Positions 1 to 7,017 of a stretch of 11,146 bases of DNA are shown piece by piece. A program made the translations under genes and the position numbers. Under the pieces are notes generated by a model. The model ran no database searches, was not told the DNA's origin, and worked only from the letters and a program-made list of their open reading frames with translations. Position 1 is the stretch's first letter, and each line of letters opens with the position of its first letter. Origin of the DNA: Ruminococcaceae bacterium UBA945 (GTDB lineage: Bacteria > Bacillota > Clostridia > Oscillospirales > Acutalibacteraceae); NCBI GenBank assembly GCA_002293315.1, contig DBCZ01000013.1, positions 1 to 11,146 of the forward strand, written 5' to 3'.

Positions 1-48
1 ACCGCAAGCTGCTGCCTGTGGTGCTCCTGTCTTATAATGTAATCGCTA

Positions 49-1146
49 TTATTCTGTTTCCGTAAGATTTGCATACCTGCGCAGCATTGTGGCCGCCTCG
101 GCTCTTGTTGCCTGCCCTTTGGGGTCAAGCTTTCCGCTTTTGCCTCCGATGATGCCGCTTCCCACGGCCCATTCCAATGCTTCAGTGGCGTAGACGCTCA
201 CATCTGCGCTATCCGGGAACGTGGTTAGCTCTGATGTTTTGCTCATGTCTCCGCCGAATTTTGATGCATATCTGTGAAGCATCGTGGCAAAATCCTGCCT
301 TGAAATTTTAGATGAGGGGTTGAATATTCCCTCGCCCGTGCCATTGACGATTCCATTCTCGGCCGCCCAATTCACAGCCTTTTCATAGTATGCCCCCGCC
401 TTCAAATCAGTGAATTGCGATGGCTGCGTCGGCGCGGGTTCACCTTGCAGCCTGTGGAGGATAGTAGCGAGCATTGCCCTGTCAAGCGTGCTGTTGGGCG
501 AAAAGGCAGTCTCGCTTGTGCCGTTCATTATATCAGTGCCGTATGCCCATTCAATATCATACTGCGCCCACATGAAGATGTCTGTAAACGGTGACGGGAA
601 AGCATAACTGTAATATAAGGTTTCCTCTTCTATGTTTATCGGAGCCTCGATATATTCTTCGCTTACAGTATATACCTCTACATAGCTGGAACCAGCCGGA
701 ATCACCTGTGCCTCGGCATCTGTAAACCAACTCTCTGCGACTATCGTTCCGTCCTCTTTTGTAAGCCATAAATATATATCTCTAAATCTGATAGGTGTGG
801 AATACCCGTTATAAACAATCCCATAAAACCAGAGGGCGCTGTCACCTGTTCCGTTTTCCGCACCAATCATCCCGAACGTCAATTCTCCTGCTTCGGGGCT
901 CTCCTGTGCATTGATTATATCGATAATCCAGTCTCTGTCACTTTCGGGGACATCATCCTCGAACACTATGTTTCCCCAAGACGCGAGATTTACTCCGTTT
1001 GAAGCATTTTCTCTTGTAAGCGCCTTCATCATGGGGCTTCTTTCAACGTTCTGCGGTTTTCCCTCCGCTGATGCCACAGACGGAAGCATCGTGAAGAGCA
1101 TCATCAATGCCAATAACAGAGCAACTGCCTTTTTTGTTTTTCTCAT
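49..1146 (-). CDS. Secreted SLH-repeat protein with unrecognised N-terminal domain
   Basis: Predicted 365-residue exported protein. Residues 1-27 form a signal peptide: basic start (MRKTKK), a Leu/Met-rich core, and a cleavage-like ASA ending at 27. Residues about 28-182 are a mixed, acidic, aromatic-rich domain that I do not recognise. Three SLH repeats follow at about 186-235, 244-295 and 309-360; each has an F-x-D opening, a central W-A segment and a Gly-rich turn. The conserved TRAE motif is intact only in repeat 3 (ATRAEA); repeats 1 and 2 have LDRAM and SRQDF. SLH triplets normally bind pyruvylated secondary cell-wall polymers, so surface attachment is inferred. The ATG at 1146 was chosen because GGAGG lies 8 bases upstream and the signal peptide begins there; the reading frame stays open to 1419, but that extension runs through the marR terminator and marR itself. 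The gene has its own promoter and no visible terminator within the window. Role of the N-terminal domain unknown. Confidence 0.85.
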   Translation of the reverse strand: MRKTKKAVALLLALMMLFTMLPSVASAEGKPQNVERSPMMKALTRENASNGVNLASWGNIVFEDDVPESDRDWIIDIINAQESPEAGELTFGMIGAENGTGDSALWFYGIVYNGYSTPIRFRDIYLWLTKEDGTIVAESWFTDAEAQVIPAGSSYVEVYTVSEEYIEAPINIEEETLYYSYAFPSPFTDIFMWAQYDIEWAYGTDIMNGTSETAFSPNSTLDRAMLATILHRLQGEPAPTQPSQFTDLKAGAYYEKAVNWAAENGIVNGTGEGIFNPSSKISRQDFATMLHRYASKFGGDMSKTSELTTFPDSADVSVYATEALEWAVGSGIIGGKSGKLDPKGQATRAEAATMLRRYANLTETE

Positions 1147-1183
1147 AAAAACATCCTCCATAATCATTATAGTGCATACGTGA

Positions 1184-1212
1184 ATTTTATCACATATGGC
1201 AAAGAATATCAA
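1184..1212 (-). promoter_or_regulatory. Sigma-A-type promoter of the SLH protein gene
   Basis: On the minus strand, -35 TTGATA (1207-1212) and -10 TAAAAT (1184-1189) are separated by exactly 17 bases. Transcription would start near 1177 and give a leader of about 31 bases, with GGAGG at 1155-1159 before the ATG at 1146. A short dyad, GTGA...TCAC (1180-1183 and 1190-1193), brackets the -10 hexamer and could be an operator half-site pair, but four-base arms are weak evidence. A second TATAAT at 1166-1171 has no good -35 and would start transcription on top of the ribosome binding site. Confidence 0.6.
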
Positions 1213-1250
1213 TAAAAAAATAAGCAAACCGTAAAATGATTTGCTTATTT
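1211..1250 (-). terminator. Intrinsic terminator of the marR gene
   Basis: A perfect 11-bp inverted repeat (1218-1228 with 1240-1250, core AAGCAAA/TTTGCTT) closes an 11-base loop. Read on the minus strand, the stem runs into a T-rich tract at 1217-1211. It lies 14 bases after the marR stop codon. The stem is AT-rich, so it is weaker than a GC-rich hairpin. Its T-tract abuts and slightly overlaps the -35 box of the next gene's promoter. Confidence 0.75.
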
Positions 1251-1264
1251 CAAGTATTCTCTCT

Positions 1265-1741
1265 TTATCCGGCGCAATTGCAGCCTTCTGCACATGAGCA
1301 GCTGAAGACGCACAGCGGCATATTCTCGCGCATTTTATCCATGAAAGCGCGTATGACCACCTTGTCTTCTTCTTTGAGCGAGCAGAGATAATCGCGCATG
1401 TTAATGCCTGCTTTATCATGGTACTCGACGAATTCCCGGTGGATTTTCCTGCCCTCGTCCGTCAGCCGCAGGAATTTCTCTTTTTTGTTTTTACCTACTG
1501 TGTGCTTCTCCAGAATCCCTTTTTCGCAAAGCTTGCCGGCCACCTGCGTTATGGCGCTTTTGGTCACGCCGCTGTGCTCCGCGAGGTCGCTGACGTTCAT
1601 GTTCGGGTTGCGCTCAATCGTGTCCAGCAGCTCGGCCTCTGAATGGTAAAGCACACAGCCGCCATAATCCCGAGCGACGCGCTGCTCTTCCTTGATTGAA
1701 TTCACAAGCGTGAAGAATTCATCTACTATTTGACATTGCAT
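1265..1741 (-). CDS. MarR-family transcriptional regulator with cysteine-rich tail
   Basis: 158-residue winged-helix regulator. Residues about 36-101 form the MarR DNA-binding core: helix-turn-helix with NVSDLAEHSGVTKSAIT, a likely recognition helix at about 60-72, a Lys-rich wing at about 80-91, then the family's LTDEGR motif at 93-98. The flanking helices would make the dimer interface. Length is typical for the family. Unusual is the C-terminus, which carries Cys 144, 148, 150, 154 and 156 within the last 15 residues (CxxxCxCxxxCxC); Cys 3 and 29 lie near the N-terminus. Metal or redox sensing is inferred from this, not shown. The gene is monocistronic, with its own promoter and terminator, and a perfect palindrome over its -10 box suggests that the protein represses its own transcription. 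The ribosome binding site (GGGG) is weak. The regulated target is unknown; the adjacent SLH gene is one candidate by position only. Confidence 0.88.
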   Translation of the reverse strand: MQCQIVDEFFTLVNSIKEEQRVARDYGGCVLYHSEAELLDTIERNPNMNVSDLAEHSGVTKSAITQVAGKLCEKGILEKHTVGKNKKEKFLRLTDEGRKIHREFVEYHDKAGINMRDYLCSLKEEDKVVIRAFMDKMRENMPLCVFSCSCAEGCNCAG

Positions 1742-1753
1742 AAAATCAACCCC

Positions 1754-1768
1754 AATCTATAATAGATT
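1754..1768. promoter_or_regulatory. Putative MarR operator (perfect inverted repeat)
   Basis: A perfect 7-1-7 inverted repeat, AATCTAT-N-ATAGATT, lies 13 bases upstream of the marR start codon. It overlaps the downstream end of the -10 hexamer and covers the predicted transcription start, so a bound dimer would block RNA polymerase. Size and symmetry fit MarR-family operators, which are commonly palindromes overlapping their own promoter. Which protein binds it is inferred. Confidence 0.6.
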
Positions 1769-1794
1769 ATACTATGATACGGTGAAAATATCAA
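1766..1794 (-). promoter_or_regulatory. Sigma-A-type promoter of marR
   Basis: -35 TTGATA (1789-1794) and a consensus -10 TATAAT (1766-1771) with an exact 17-base spacer on the minus strand. The predicted start near 1759 gives a leader of about 18 bases. The inverted repeat at 1754-1768 overlaps the -10 box. Confidence 0.8.
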
Positions 1795-1827
1795 GTTTTA
1801 TTTAGCGGCTAAACTATATTTTGATGC

Positions 1828-1853
1828 AAACAAAAGCACGGGTTTCCCCGTGC
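1828..1853 (-). terminator. Intrinsic terminator of pfkA
   Basis: A 7-bp GC-rich stem, GCACGGG/CCCGTGC (1836-1842 and 1847-1853), closes a GAAA tetraloop as read on the minus strand. The tract TTTTGTTT follows at 1835-1828. It begins 6 bases past the pfkA stop codon, the standard layout of a Rho-independent terminator. Confidence 0.9.
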
Positions 1854-1859
1854 GGCTTG

Positions 1860-2834
1860 TTAAATTGAAAGCTTATATGAAATTTTATACAGCTCTTTGT
1901 CGAAGAGGCGTTCCATGCTTAGGGCCTCGGTTATGTCATAGTCCACGATGTCGTCGCCCTTCATCGCCACCACGCGGTTATCCGAGCCGCTTTTCAGAAG
2001 CGCCACGGCATGATAGCCCATTCTGCTGGCAATCACCCTGTCACGCAGCGTGGGCGAACCCCCGCGCTGAACATGGCCGAGAATCGTCGCGCGGCTCTCT
2101 ATGCCTGTATCTTTCTCAATACGCCTCGTGAGCTCTTCTGAATGCCCCACGCCCTCGGCGACGATAATGATGAAGTGCTTCTTGCCTGTGGCCTGCGCCA
2201 TTTTCATCCTGTCTATGATCTCTTCCTGATAGTCGAACTCAACTTCTGGAACAAGCGTGGCCAGCGCGCCGACGGAAATGCCTACGTTCAGCGCTATGTC
2301 GCCGCAGCGTCTGCCCATAACCTCAACTACGCTGCATCTGTCGTGAGACTCAGACGTGTCACGTACGCGGTCTATCATGTCCATTGCGGTGTTGAGGGCT
2401 GTGTCATACCCGATTGTGAAATCCGTGCAGGCGATGTCGTTGTCTATAGTGCCGGGAATGCAGGTGCACATAATCCCCTCGCCGACGAGGTCTCTCGCAC
2501 CGCGGAAGGAGCCGTCTCCGCCTATAACCACCACGCCGTCAATGCCCTTTGCGCGGCACATGTCAGCCGCTTTTTTTACGCCCTCGGGTGAATTGAACTC
2601 GGGGCTTCTCGCCGTATAGAGAAACGTGCCTCCGTCAGAAATAATATCGGATACACTGCGAAGATTCATCTCTTCAAAGTCGCCGTGCAGCAAACCGTTA
2701 TATCCTCTTTTAACGCCGTAAACCTTCATGCCGAAAGAGATTGCCGAACGCACCACCGCGCGTATCGCGGCGTTCATGCCGGGGGCGTCTCCCCCGCTTG
2801 TAAGGACAGCAATACTTTTTGCTTGAGTTGCCAT
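1860..2834 (-). CDS. pfkA: ATP-dependent 6-phosphofructokinase
   Basis: Phosphorylates fructose 6-phosphate to fructose 1,6-bisphosphate, the committed step of glycolysis; cytosolic, usually a tetramer. The 324-residue length matches bacterial PfkA. Visible motifs are SGGDAPGMN at 13-21 (nucleotide binding), GYNG at 44-47, GGDGS at 105-109, and PGTIDND at 127-133 with the catalytic Asp; further on come SHDRCSVVEVMGR and GHVQRGGSPT. Gly in GGDGS and Gly (not Lys) in PGTIDND are the signatures of ATP use rather than pyrophosphate use. The start at 2834 (ATG) was chosen over an upstream in-frame GTG at 2876: AGGAG lies 7 bases before the ATG, the family begins about there, and the GTG lies upstream of the predicted transcription start. 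It follows dnaE, as in many Firmicutes, but has its own promoter and terminator and so can be expressed independently. No pyruvate kinase gene follows, unlike in many relatives. Confidence 0.96.
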   Translation of the reverse strand: MATQAKSIAVLTSGGDAPGMNAAIRAVVRSAISFGMKVYGVKRGYNGLLHGDFEEMNLRSVSDIISDGGTFLYTARSPEFNSPEGVKKAADMCRAKGIDGVVVIGGDGSFRGARDLVGEGIMCTCIPGTIDNDIACTDFTIGYDTALNTAMDMIDRVRDTSESHDRCSVVEVMGRRCGDIALNVGISVGALATLVPEVEFDYQEEIIDRMKMAQATGKKHFIIIVAEGVGHSEELTRRIEKDTGIESRATILGHVQRGGSPTLRDRVIASRMGYHAVALLKSGSDNRVVAMKGDDIVDYDITEALSMERLFDKELYKISYKLSI

Positions 2835-2879
2835 TTCCTCTCTCCTATTCAGAGTAATCAATGCTTTCAATACCACATA

Positions 2880-2907
2880 ATTATATCAAATACAGGAATA
2901 TTATCAA
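2880..2907 (-). promoter_or_regulatory. Extended -10 promoter of pfkA
   Basis: In the 113-base dnaE-pfkA gap, the minus strand has -35 TTGATA (2902-2907), a 16-base spacer and -10 TATAAT (2880-2885), with TG one base before the -10 (TGATATAAT, an extended -10). The predicted start is near 2873, leaving a leader of about 39 bases. No terminator is seen between dnaE and this promoter, so read-through from dnaE is possible. Confidence 0.78.
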
Positions 2908-2947
2908 GTCTTTTATCTCAGAATCTATTGAACATCACCAACAGCAG

Positions 2948-5900
2948 CTATTGCCTGTAAATCACATTTCCCTCGCCCAACAGCTCTTTGAGCGCGTTTA
3001 GGAGCGCATCGTTCACATCGATGTTATATTTTGACGGGGCTTTCAGGGTTTTTCCATTATCGTCAAACTTGATATACACAGCCTCTTTGCCGTCGAAGAC
3101 CTCAAGATATTTCAGCGCTTTCAGGTATTTTTCATCCGCTTCTCCGCTCACCCGCAGGAAAAGACCGCAGGCTCTGCCGCTTGAATTTGCCGCCGCCTCC
3201 GCTTTTCCGGCATTATACTGCCTCGGTCTTGAATCGGCGAAGCTGCGCTGATTCGCCCCGATTGCCGCCTCCTCTATCGTTTTCGCCGACGAAACTGTAT
3301 CGCATATGAGCTTTGGCTCTTTTTCCTCCGTGAAGCTGATTCGCCCGCTCATCGTGATGATAGCACCGTCAGAAAGCATATCATTGAAGCTTTCAAGCGC
3401 GTTCGGGAACACGAGGGCTTCAAGCGAGGCATACATATCCTCAAGCGTCACAAACGCCATCATTGAGCCGCTTTTAGTGGCTTTTTTCTTGACGTCCGTC
3501 ACCATGGCGAGAACCCTTATGCGTTCGTCGTCATAATATTTATCCGTCTCACCCTCGGCCGAAGCATGGATTTCATCTATTCTGGCAATCTTCCCGCTTG
3601 CGTAAAAATCCTTATACTGCGCCATCGGGTGGCCGGAGAGATACATTCCCGTGACCTCGCGTTCCATATTGAGCTTCTCGGATTCAGAGAAGTCGTCCAT
3701 CTTTGTGATTTCCGGCTCGCCGCCCTCCGCGGCTTCGGGTGCGTCGAAGAAGCCCACCTGACCTTCTATGTTGCGGCGCTTGCCGGAATCGAGAGCGTCC
3801 AGTATATCCGGCACGGCGATTAGCATCTCTCTGCGGTTGCTGCCCAGATTATCAAGCGCGCCGGATTTTATCAGGCTTTCTATCGCGCGGCGGTTTATCT
3901 CCGCGCTTTGCATACGCTTACAGAAATTATAGAAAGATGTGAAAATGCCGTTCTGCGCGCGCTCTTCAATGAGCTTCGCTATGACGCCTCTGCCCAGATT
4001 CTTTATCGCCAGCAACCCGTAACGAATGCTGCCCTCCACAACCGAGAAGCCGTTATTGCTGAAATTCACATGAGGAGGCAGCACCTTGATATTAAGCCTT
4101 GAGCACTCCTCAATATACTCCACTACCTTCGGGCTGTAGCCCAGTACGCTTGTGAGCAGCGCCGCCATGTATTCGCAGGGATAGTGGCATTTGAGATATG
4201 CCGTTTGATAAGAAACCGTGGCATAAGCCGCAGCGTGGGATTTATTAAAGGCATACGAGGCAAAGTCTTGAATCTCGCTGAAAATCGCTTCGGCCGTCCG
4301 CTCGTCTACGCCGCGCTTCACACAGCCGTCAATCTCACACGGCAGACCGTGGATGAAAATCTCCCTCTCCTGCTCAAGCACGTCATGCTTCTTCTTTGAC
4401 ATCGCGCGGCGGACAATATCCGCACGCCCGAGGGAATAGCCCGCCAAATCACGGAAAATCTGCATGACCTGCTCCTGATAAATGATGCAGCCGGAAGTCA
4501 CGGAGAGAATCGGGCGCAGAAGCTCATGGCGGTATTTTACCTTGCGCGAATCTCGCCTGTTCTCCACATACATCGGAATAAACTGCATCGGGCCCGGGCG
4601 GTAAAGCGAGATTATCGCGATTAAGTCCTCCAGCCTCGTCGGCACGGCCTGAATAATCAGCCGCCTCATGCCGGCGGATTCAAACTGGAACACGCCGTCC
4701 GTCGCGCCGGTGGAAATCATCTGATAAGTCTGCGAGTCGTCCTCCGGTATCTTTTCCATGTCGAATGCAGGGTCTTTTTCATGAATCATGTCAACTGCGT
4801 GGTCTATGACAGAGAGGTTGCGCAAGCCGAGGAAGTCCATTTTGAGCAGCCCCAGCTCTTCAATCGTCGTCATCGGGAACTGTGTGACGATTGATTCGTC
4901 ATTCCTCGAAAGCGGGACATATTCCACGACGGGCTTATCGGTTATCACGACCCCCGCCGCGTGGGTTGAGCTGTGACGCGGCATGCCCTCAAGCTTCATC
5001 GCCATGTCAATCAGCTCTCTCGCCTGCTCGTCTCTGTTATACACATCGGAGAATTCATTGGTTTTCAGCGCTTTTTCAAGCGTCATATTAAGCTCCATCG
5101 GCACAAGCTTCGCGATGACGTCCACCTTTGCATATGGAATCGCCATCGCCCTGCCGACGTCGCGCAATGCGCCCCGCGCTGCCATCGTGCCGAACGTGGC
5201 TATCTGTACGACATGCTCTGCGCCGTATTTCTCGATGACGTAGTCAAGCACCTCCTGGCGGCGCTCATCGCTGAAGTCTATATCAAAATCCGGCATCGTT
5301 ATTCGCTCCGGATTCAGGAATCTCTCGAAAATGAGGTCATACTTCGTCGGCTCAACGCCCGTTATGCCAAGGCAAAAAGCGGCTATACTGCCCACGCCCG
5401 AGCCTCTGCCCGGGCCGACGGGTATATTCTTGCTCTTGGCGTATCTGATGAAATCATAAACTATGAGGAAATAATTGACATACCCCATACTTGTGATAAT
5501 ATCTGTCTCATATTTCAGCCTGTCAAGCTTATCCTGCGGCGGGTTTTCGCCGTAGTGGCGTTTGAGCCCCTCATTGCACAGGCGCATGAAGAAATCATGG
5601 TTATCGCTGCCGTCAGGCGTGTGAAACGCGGGCAGCTTGGTATTGCCGAACTCAAATTCTACATTGCATCTTTCGGCGATTTTCGCGGTATTATCCGCTG
5701 CCTCGGGATATTCGGGGAAAAGCGCGCGCATTTCCTCTTCGCTTTTTACATAGAATTCATCAGAGCCGAATTCAAGAATGTTTTCATCCTCAATCGTCTT
5801 GTTCGTTTGAATGCACACAAGGACATGATGCATCTTCGTGTCTTCTTTTTTGATGTAGTGGCTGTCATTCGTGACGACGAGCGGAATGCCCGTTTCCTTG

Positions 5901-6478
5901 GAAATCCTGATTATATCCGGGTTCACGCGGTGTTGTTCACGCAGGCCGTGGTCCTGCAGCTCAAGGAAGAAATTCCCCTTGCCGAAAATCTGCTCGTAAC
6001 GTAGCGCCGCCGCCTTCGCGCCGTCATAGTCATTCGCGGCGAGCGCGCGGGGAATTTCGCCTGCAAGGCAGGCTGACAGGCAGATAATGCCCTCGTGGTA
6101 TTTCTCCAGCAGCTCAAAATCTGCGCGCGGTCTGTTATAAAACCCCTCAACCCATGCCTGCGAAACAATTTTGATGAGATTCTGATAGCCCTGCTGATTC
6201 TCGCACAGCAGGACAAGATGGCGGTTCTCGTGGTCTAGCTCATGCACCTTGTCATGGCGCGTCCTTTTCGCCAGATATATCTCGCAGCCTATTATCGCCT
6301 TAATTCCGCGTTTTTTTGCCGCCTTATAAAAATCCACGACGCCATACATCACGCCGTGGTCAGTAATGGCGATTGATTTCTGCCCGCTTTCCTTTACGGC
6401 ATCAAGAAGCGGCTCGATGCGGCATGCACCGTCAAGCAAGCTGTATTCCGTGTGAACGTGCAGATGTGTAAACGCCAT
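2948..6478 (-). CDS. dnaE: DNA polymerase III alpha subunit (DnaE1 type)
   Basis: Replicative C-family DNA polymerase, 1176 residues, close to the usual DnaE1 length. The PHP domain spans about 1-210. It has HLHVH at 4-8, TDHG at 39-42, GCE at 64-66, H87, C137 and DSH at 205-207, an apparently complete metal-binding set. The palm has GPGRGSG at 355-361 and PDFDIDF at 396-402 with catalytic Asp 399 and 401; a third acidic residue lies in KMDFLGL (D548). FNKSHAAAY is at 744-752 and helix-hairpin-helix sequence at about 828-880. The GQVGFFD segment at 906-912 resembles the internal sliding-clamp binding motif, and an OB-fold domain spans about 985-1066. The domain order (PHP, polymerase, HhH, OB) identifies DnaE rather than PolC, which carries an inserted exonuclease domain. 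The ATG at 6478 is preceded by GAGGG. It starts 9 bases after the upstream membrane-protein gene. Whether it is the main replicase or works beside a PolC elsewhere cannot be told here. Confidence 0.97.
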   Translation of the reverse strand: MAFTHLHVHTEYSLLDGACRIEPLLDAVKESGQKSIAITDHGVMYGVVDFYKAAKKRGIKAIIGCEIYLAKRTRHDKVHELDHENRHLVLLCENQQGYQNLIKIVSQAWVEGFYNRPRADFELLEKYHEGIICLSACLAGEIPRALAANDYDGAKAAALRYEQIFGKGNFFLELQDHGLREQHRVNPDIIRISKETGIPLVVTNDSHYIKKEDTKMHHVLVCIQTNKTIEDENILEFGSDEFYVKSEEEMRALFPEYPEAADNTAKIAERCNVEFEFGNTKLPAFHTPDGSDNHDFFMRLCNEGLKRHYGENPPQDKLDRLKYETDIITSMGYVNYFLIVYDFIRYAKSKNIPVGPGRGSGVGSIAAFCLGITGVEPTKYDLIFERFLNPERITMPDFDIDFSDERRQEVLDYVIEKYGAEHVVQIATFGTMAARGALRDVGRAMAIPYAKVDVIAKLVPMELNMTLEKALKTNEFSDVYNRDEQARELIDMAMKLEGMPRHSSTHAAGVVITDKPVVEYVPLSRNDESIVTQFPMTTIEELGLLKMDFLGLRNLSVIDHAVDMIHEKDPAFDMEKIPEDDSQTYQMISTGATDGVFQFESAGMRRLIIQAVPTRLEDLIAIISLYRPGPMQFIPMYVENRRDSRKVKYRHELLRPILSVTSGCIIYQEQVMQIFRDLAGYSLGRADIVRRAMSKKKHDVLEQEREIFIHGLPCEIDGCVKRGVDERTAEAIFSEIQDFASYAFNKSHAAAYATVSYQTAYLKCHYPCEYMAALLTSVLGYSPKVVEYIEECSRLNIKVLPPHVNFSNNGFSVVEGSIRYGLLAIKNLGRGVIAKLIEERAQNGIFTSFYNFCKRMQSAEINRRAIESLIKSGALDNLGSNRREMLIAVPDILDALDSGKRRNIEGQVGFFDAPEAAEGGEPEITKMDDFSESEKLNMEREVTGMYLSGHPMAQYKDFYASGKIARIDEIHASAEGETDKYYDDERIRVLAMVTDVKKKATKSGSMMAFVTLEDMYASLEALVFPNALESFNDMLSDGAIITMSGRISFTEEKEPKLICDTVSSAKTIEEAAIGANQRSFADSRPRQYNAGKAEAAANSSGRACGLFLRVSGEADEKYLKALKYLEVFDGKEAVYIKFDDNGKTLKAPSKYNIDVNDALLNALKELLGEGNVIYRQ

Positions 6479-6487
6479 ATTTCCCTC

Positions 6488-7012
6488 TTAATGCTCGTGA
6501 GCCTCTACGGTGATTCCGAATATATACTCATTGACTTGCCTGTTTTCGCCCTTTTCCCATGTTGCGGTGAGCCTCACGAGATATTTGCCGTCGTCCTCCG
6601 GCACGAGGAAGCTCGGCTTGGATATGCATTCTTCATAGCCTGATGTTTCGGAGTATACCTCAAAGGTTTGGTTCGGCTCGGCCTTGCCGTCAAAGGCGAT
6701 AAAGAATTCATCGCTCAGAAGAGGGAAATCCACTTCACTCTGAACCTCGGCGGGAACAAGCTTCTCGCCCTCCTCCAGCACATCTCCGTTTTTCAGATAG
6801 ATTCTGCTTTCGGCAAACTTCATTTCGCTGCCGTCTGCCGCCACTACTCGAAAGCCGCCTATATCCTCCGGCGTGATTTCACCTGTCGGTGGCAGGAGAA
6901 GGCTCAAAATCAGCCAGACCATTCCCGCGATAGCGGCGATTACAAGCAGTGCCGCCAGCCATACGATTATCTTATTCGGCTCCTTTTGCCGTGTTTCCTT
7001 GTTTTCAGGCAT
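6488..7012 (-). CDS. Unrecognised single-pass membrane protein
   Basis: I do not recognise a family. The 174-residue protein has a short charged N-terminus (1-14), one strong membrane helix at about 15-40, and an extracytoplasmic domain of about 134 residues. The N-terminal tail carries several Lys/Arg, favouring an N-in, C-out orientation. The outer domain is acidic and rich in alternating hydrophobic residues (for example KYLVRLTATW and NEYIFGITVE near the end), which suggests an all-beta, possibly Ig-like fold; it has a single cysteine and no catalytic motif that I can name. The gene sits between whiA and dnaE, 5 bases after the whiA stop, so translation is probably coupled. The ribosome binding site is awkward: AAGGA abuts the ATG, while GAGGG lies about 10 bases upstream inside the end of whiA. 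A role in the cell envelope is possible from the location and topology alone. Confidence 0.8.
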   Translation of the reverse strand: MPENKETRQKEPNKIIVWLAALLVIAAIAGMVWLILSLLLPPTGEITPEDIGGFRVVAADGSEMKFAESRIYLKNGDVLEEGEKLVPAEVQSEVDFPLLSDEFFIAFDGKAEPNQTFEVYSETSGYEECISKPSFLVPEDDGKYLVRLTATWEKGENRQVNEYIFGITVEAHEH

Positions 7013-7017
7013 TCCTT

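Noticed and set aside
1..65. Plus-strand frame ending in TAA at 63-65 whose translation looks like a hydrophobic membrane-protein C-terminus convergent with the SLH gene.
   Set aside because: Only about 20 codons are visible, two other plus frames also run from the edge, and it would overlap the SLH stop. Too little to call a gene.
1166..1171. Perfect TATAAT just upstream of the SLH start.
   Set aside because: No acceptable -35 at 16-18 bases, and transcription would begin at the ribosome binding site. The 1184-1212 promoter is better.
1147..1419. N-terminal extension of the SLH protein frame by about 91 residues.
   Set aside because: It crosses the marR terminator, the promoter and marR itself on the same strand. 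The signal peptide and ribosome binding site place the start at 1146.
2922..2928. AATCTAT half-site of the putative MarR operator in the dnaE-pfkA gap.
   Set aside because: A single 7-base half-site without its partner arm is expected by chance in AT-rich intergenic DNA.
4973..6004. A 343-codon plus-strand open frame opposite dnaE.
   Set aside because: It lies wholly within dnaE on the opposite strand and has no recognisable motif. Long antisense shadows are common in GC-moderate coding DNA.
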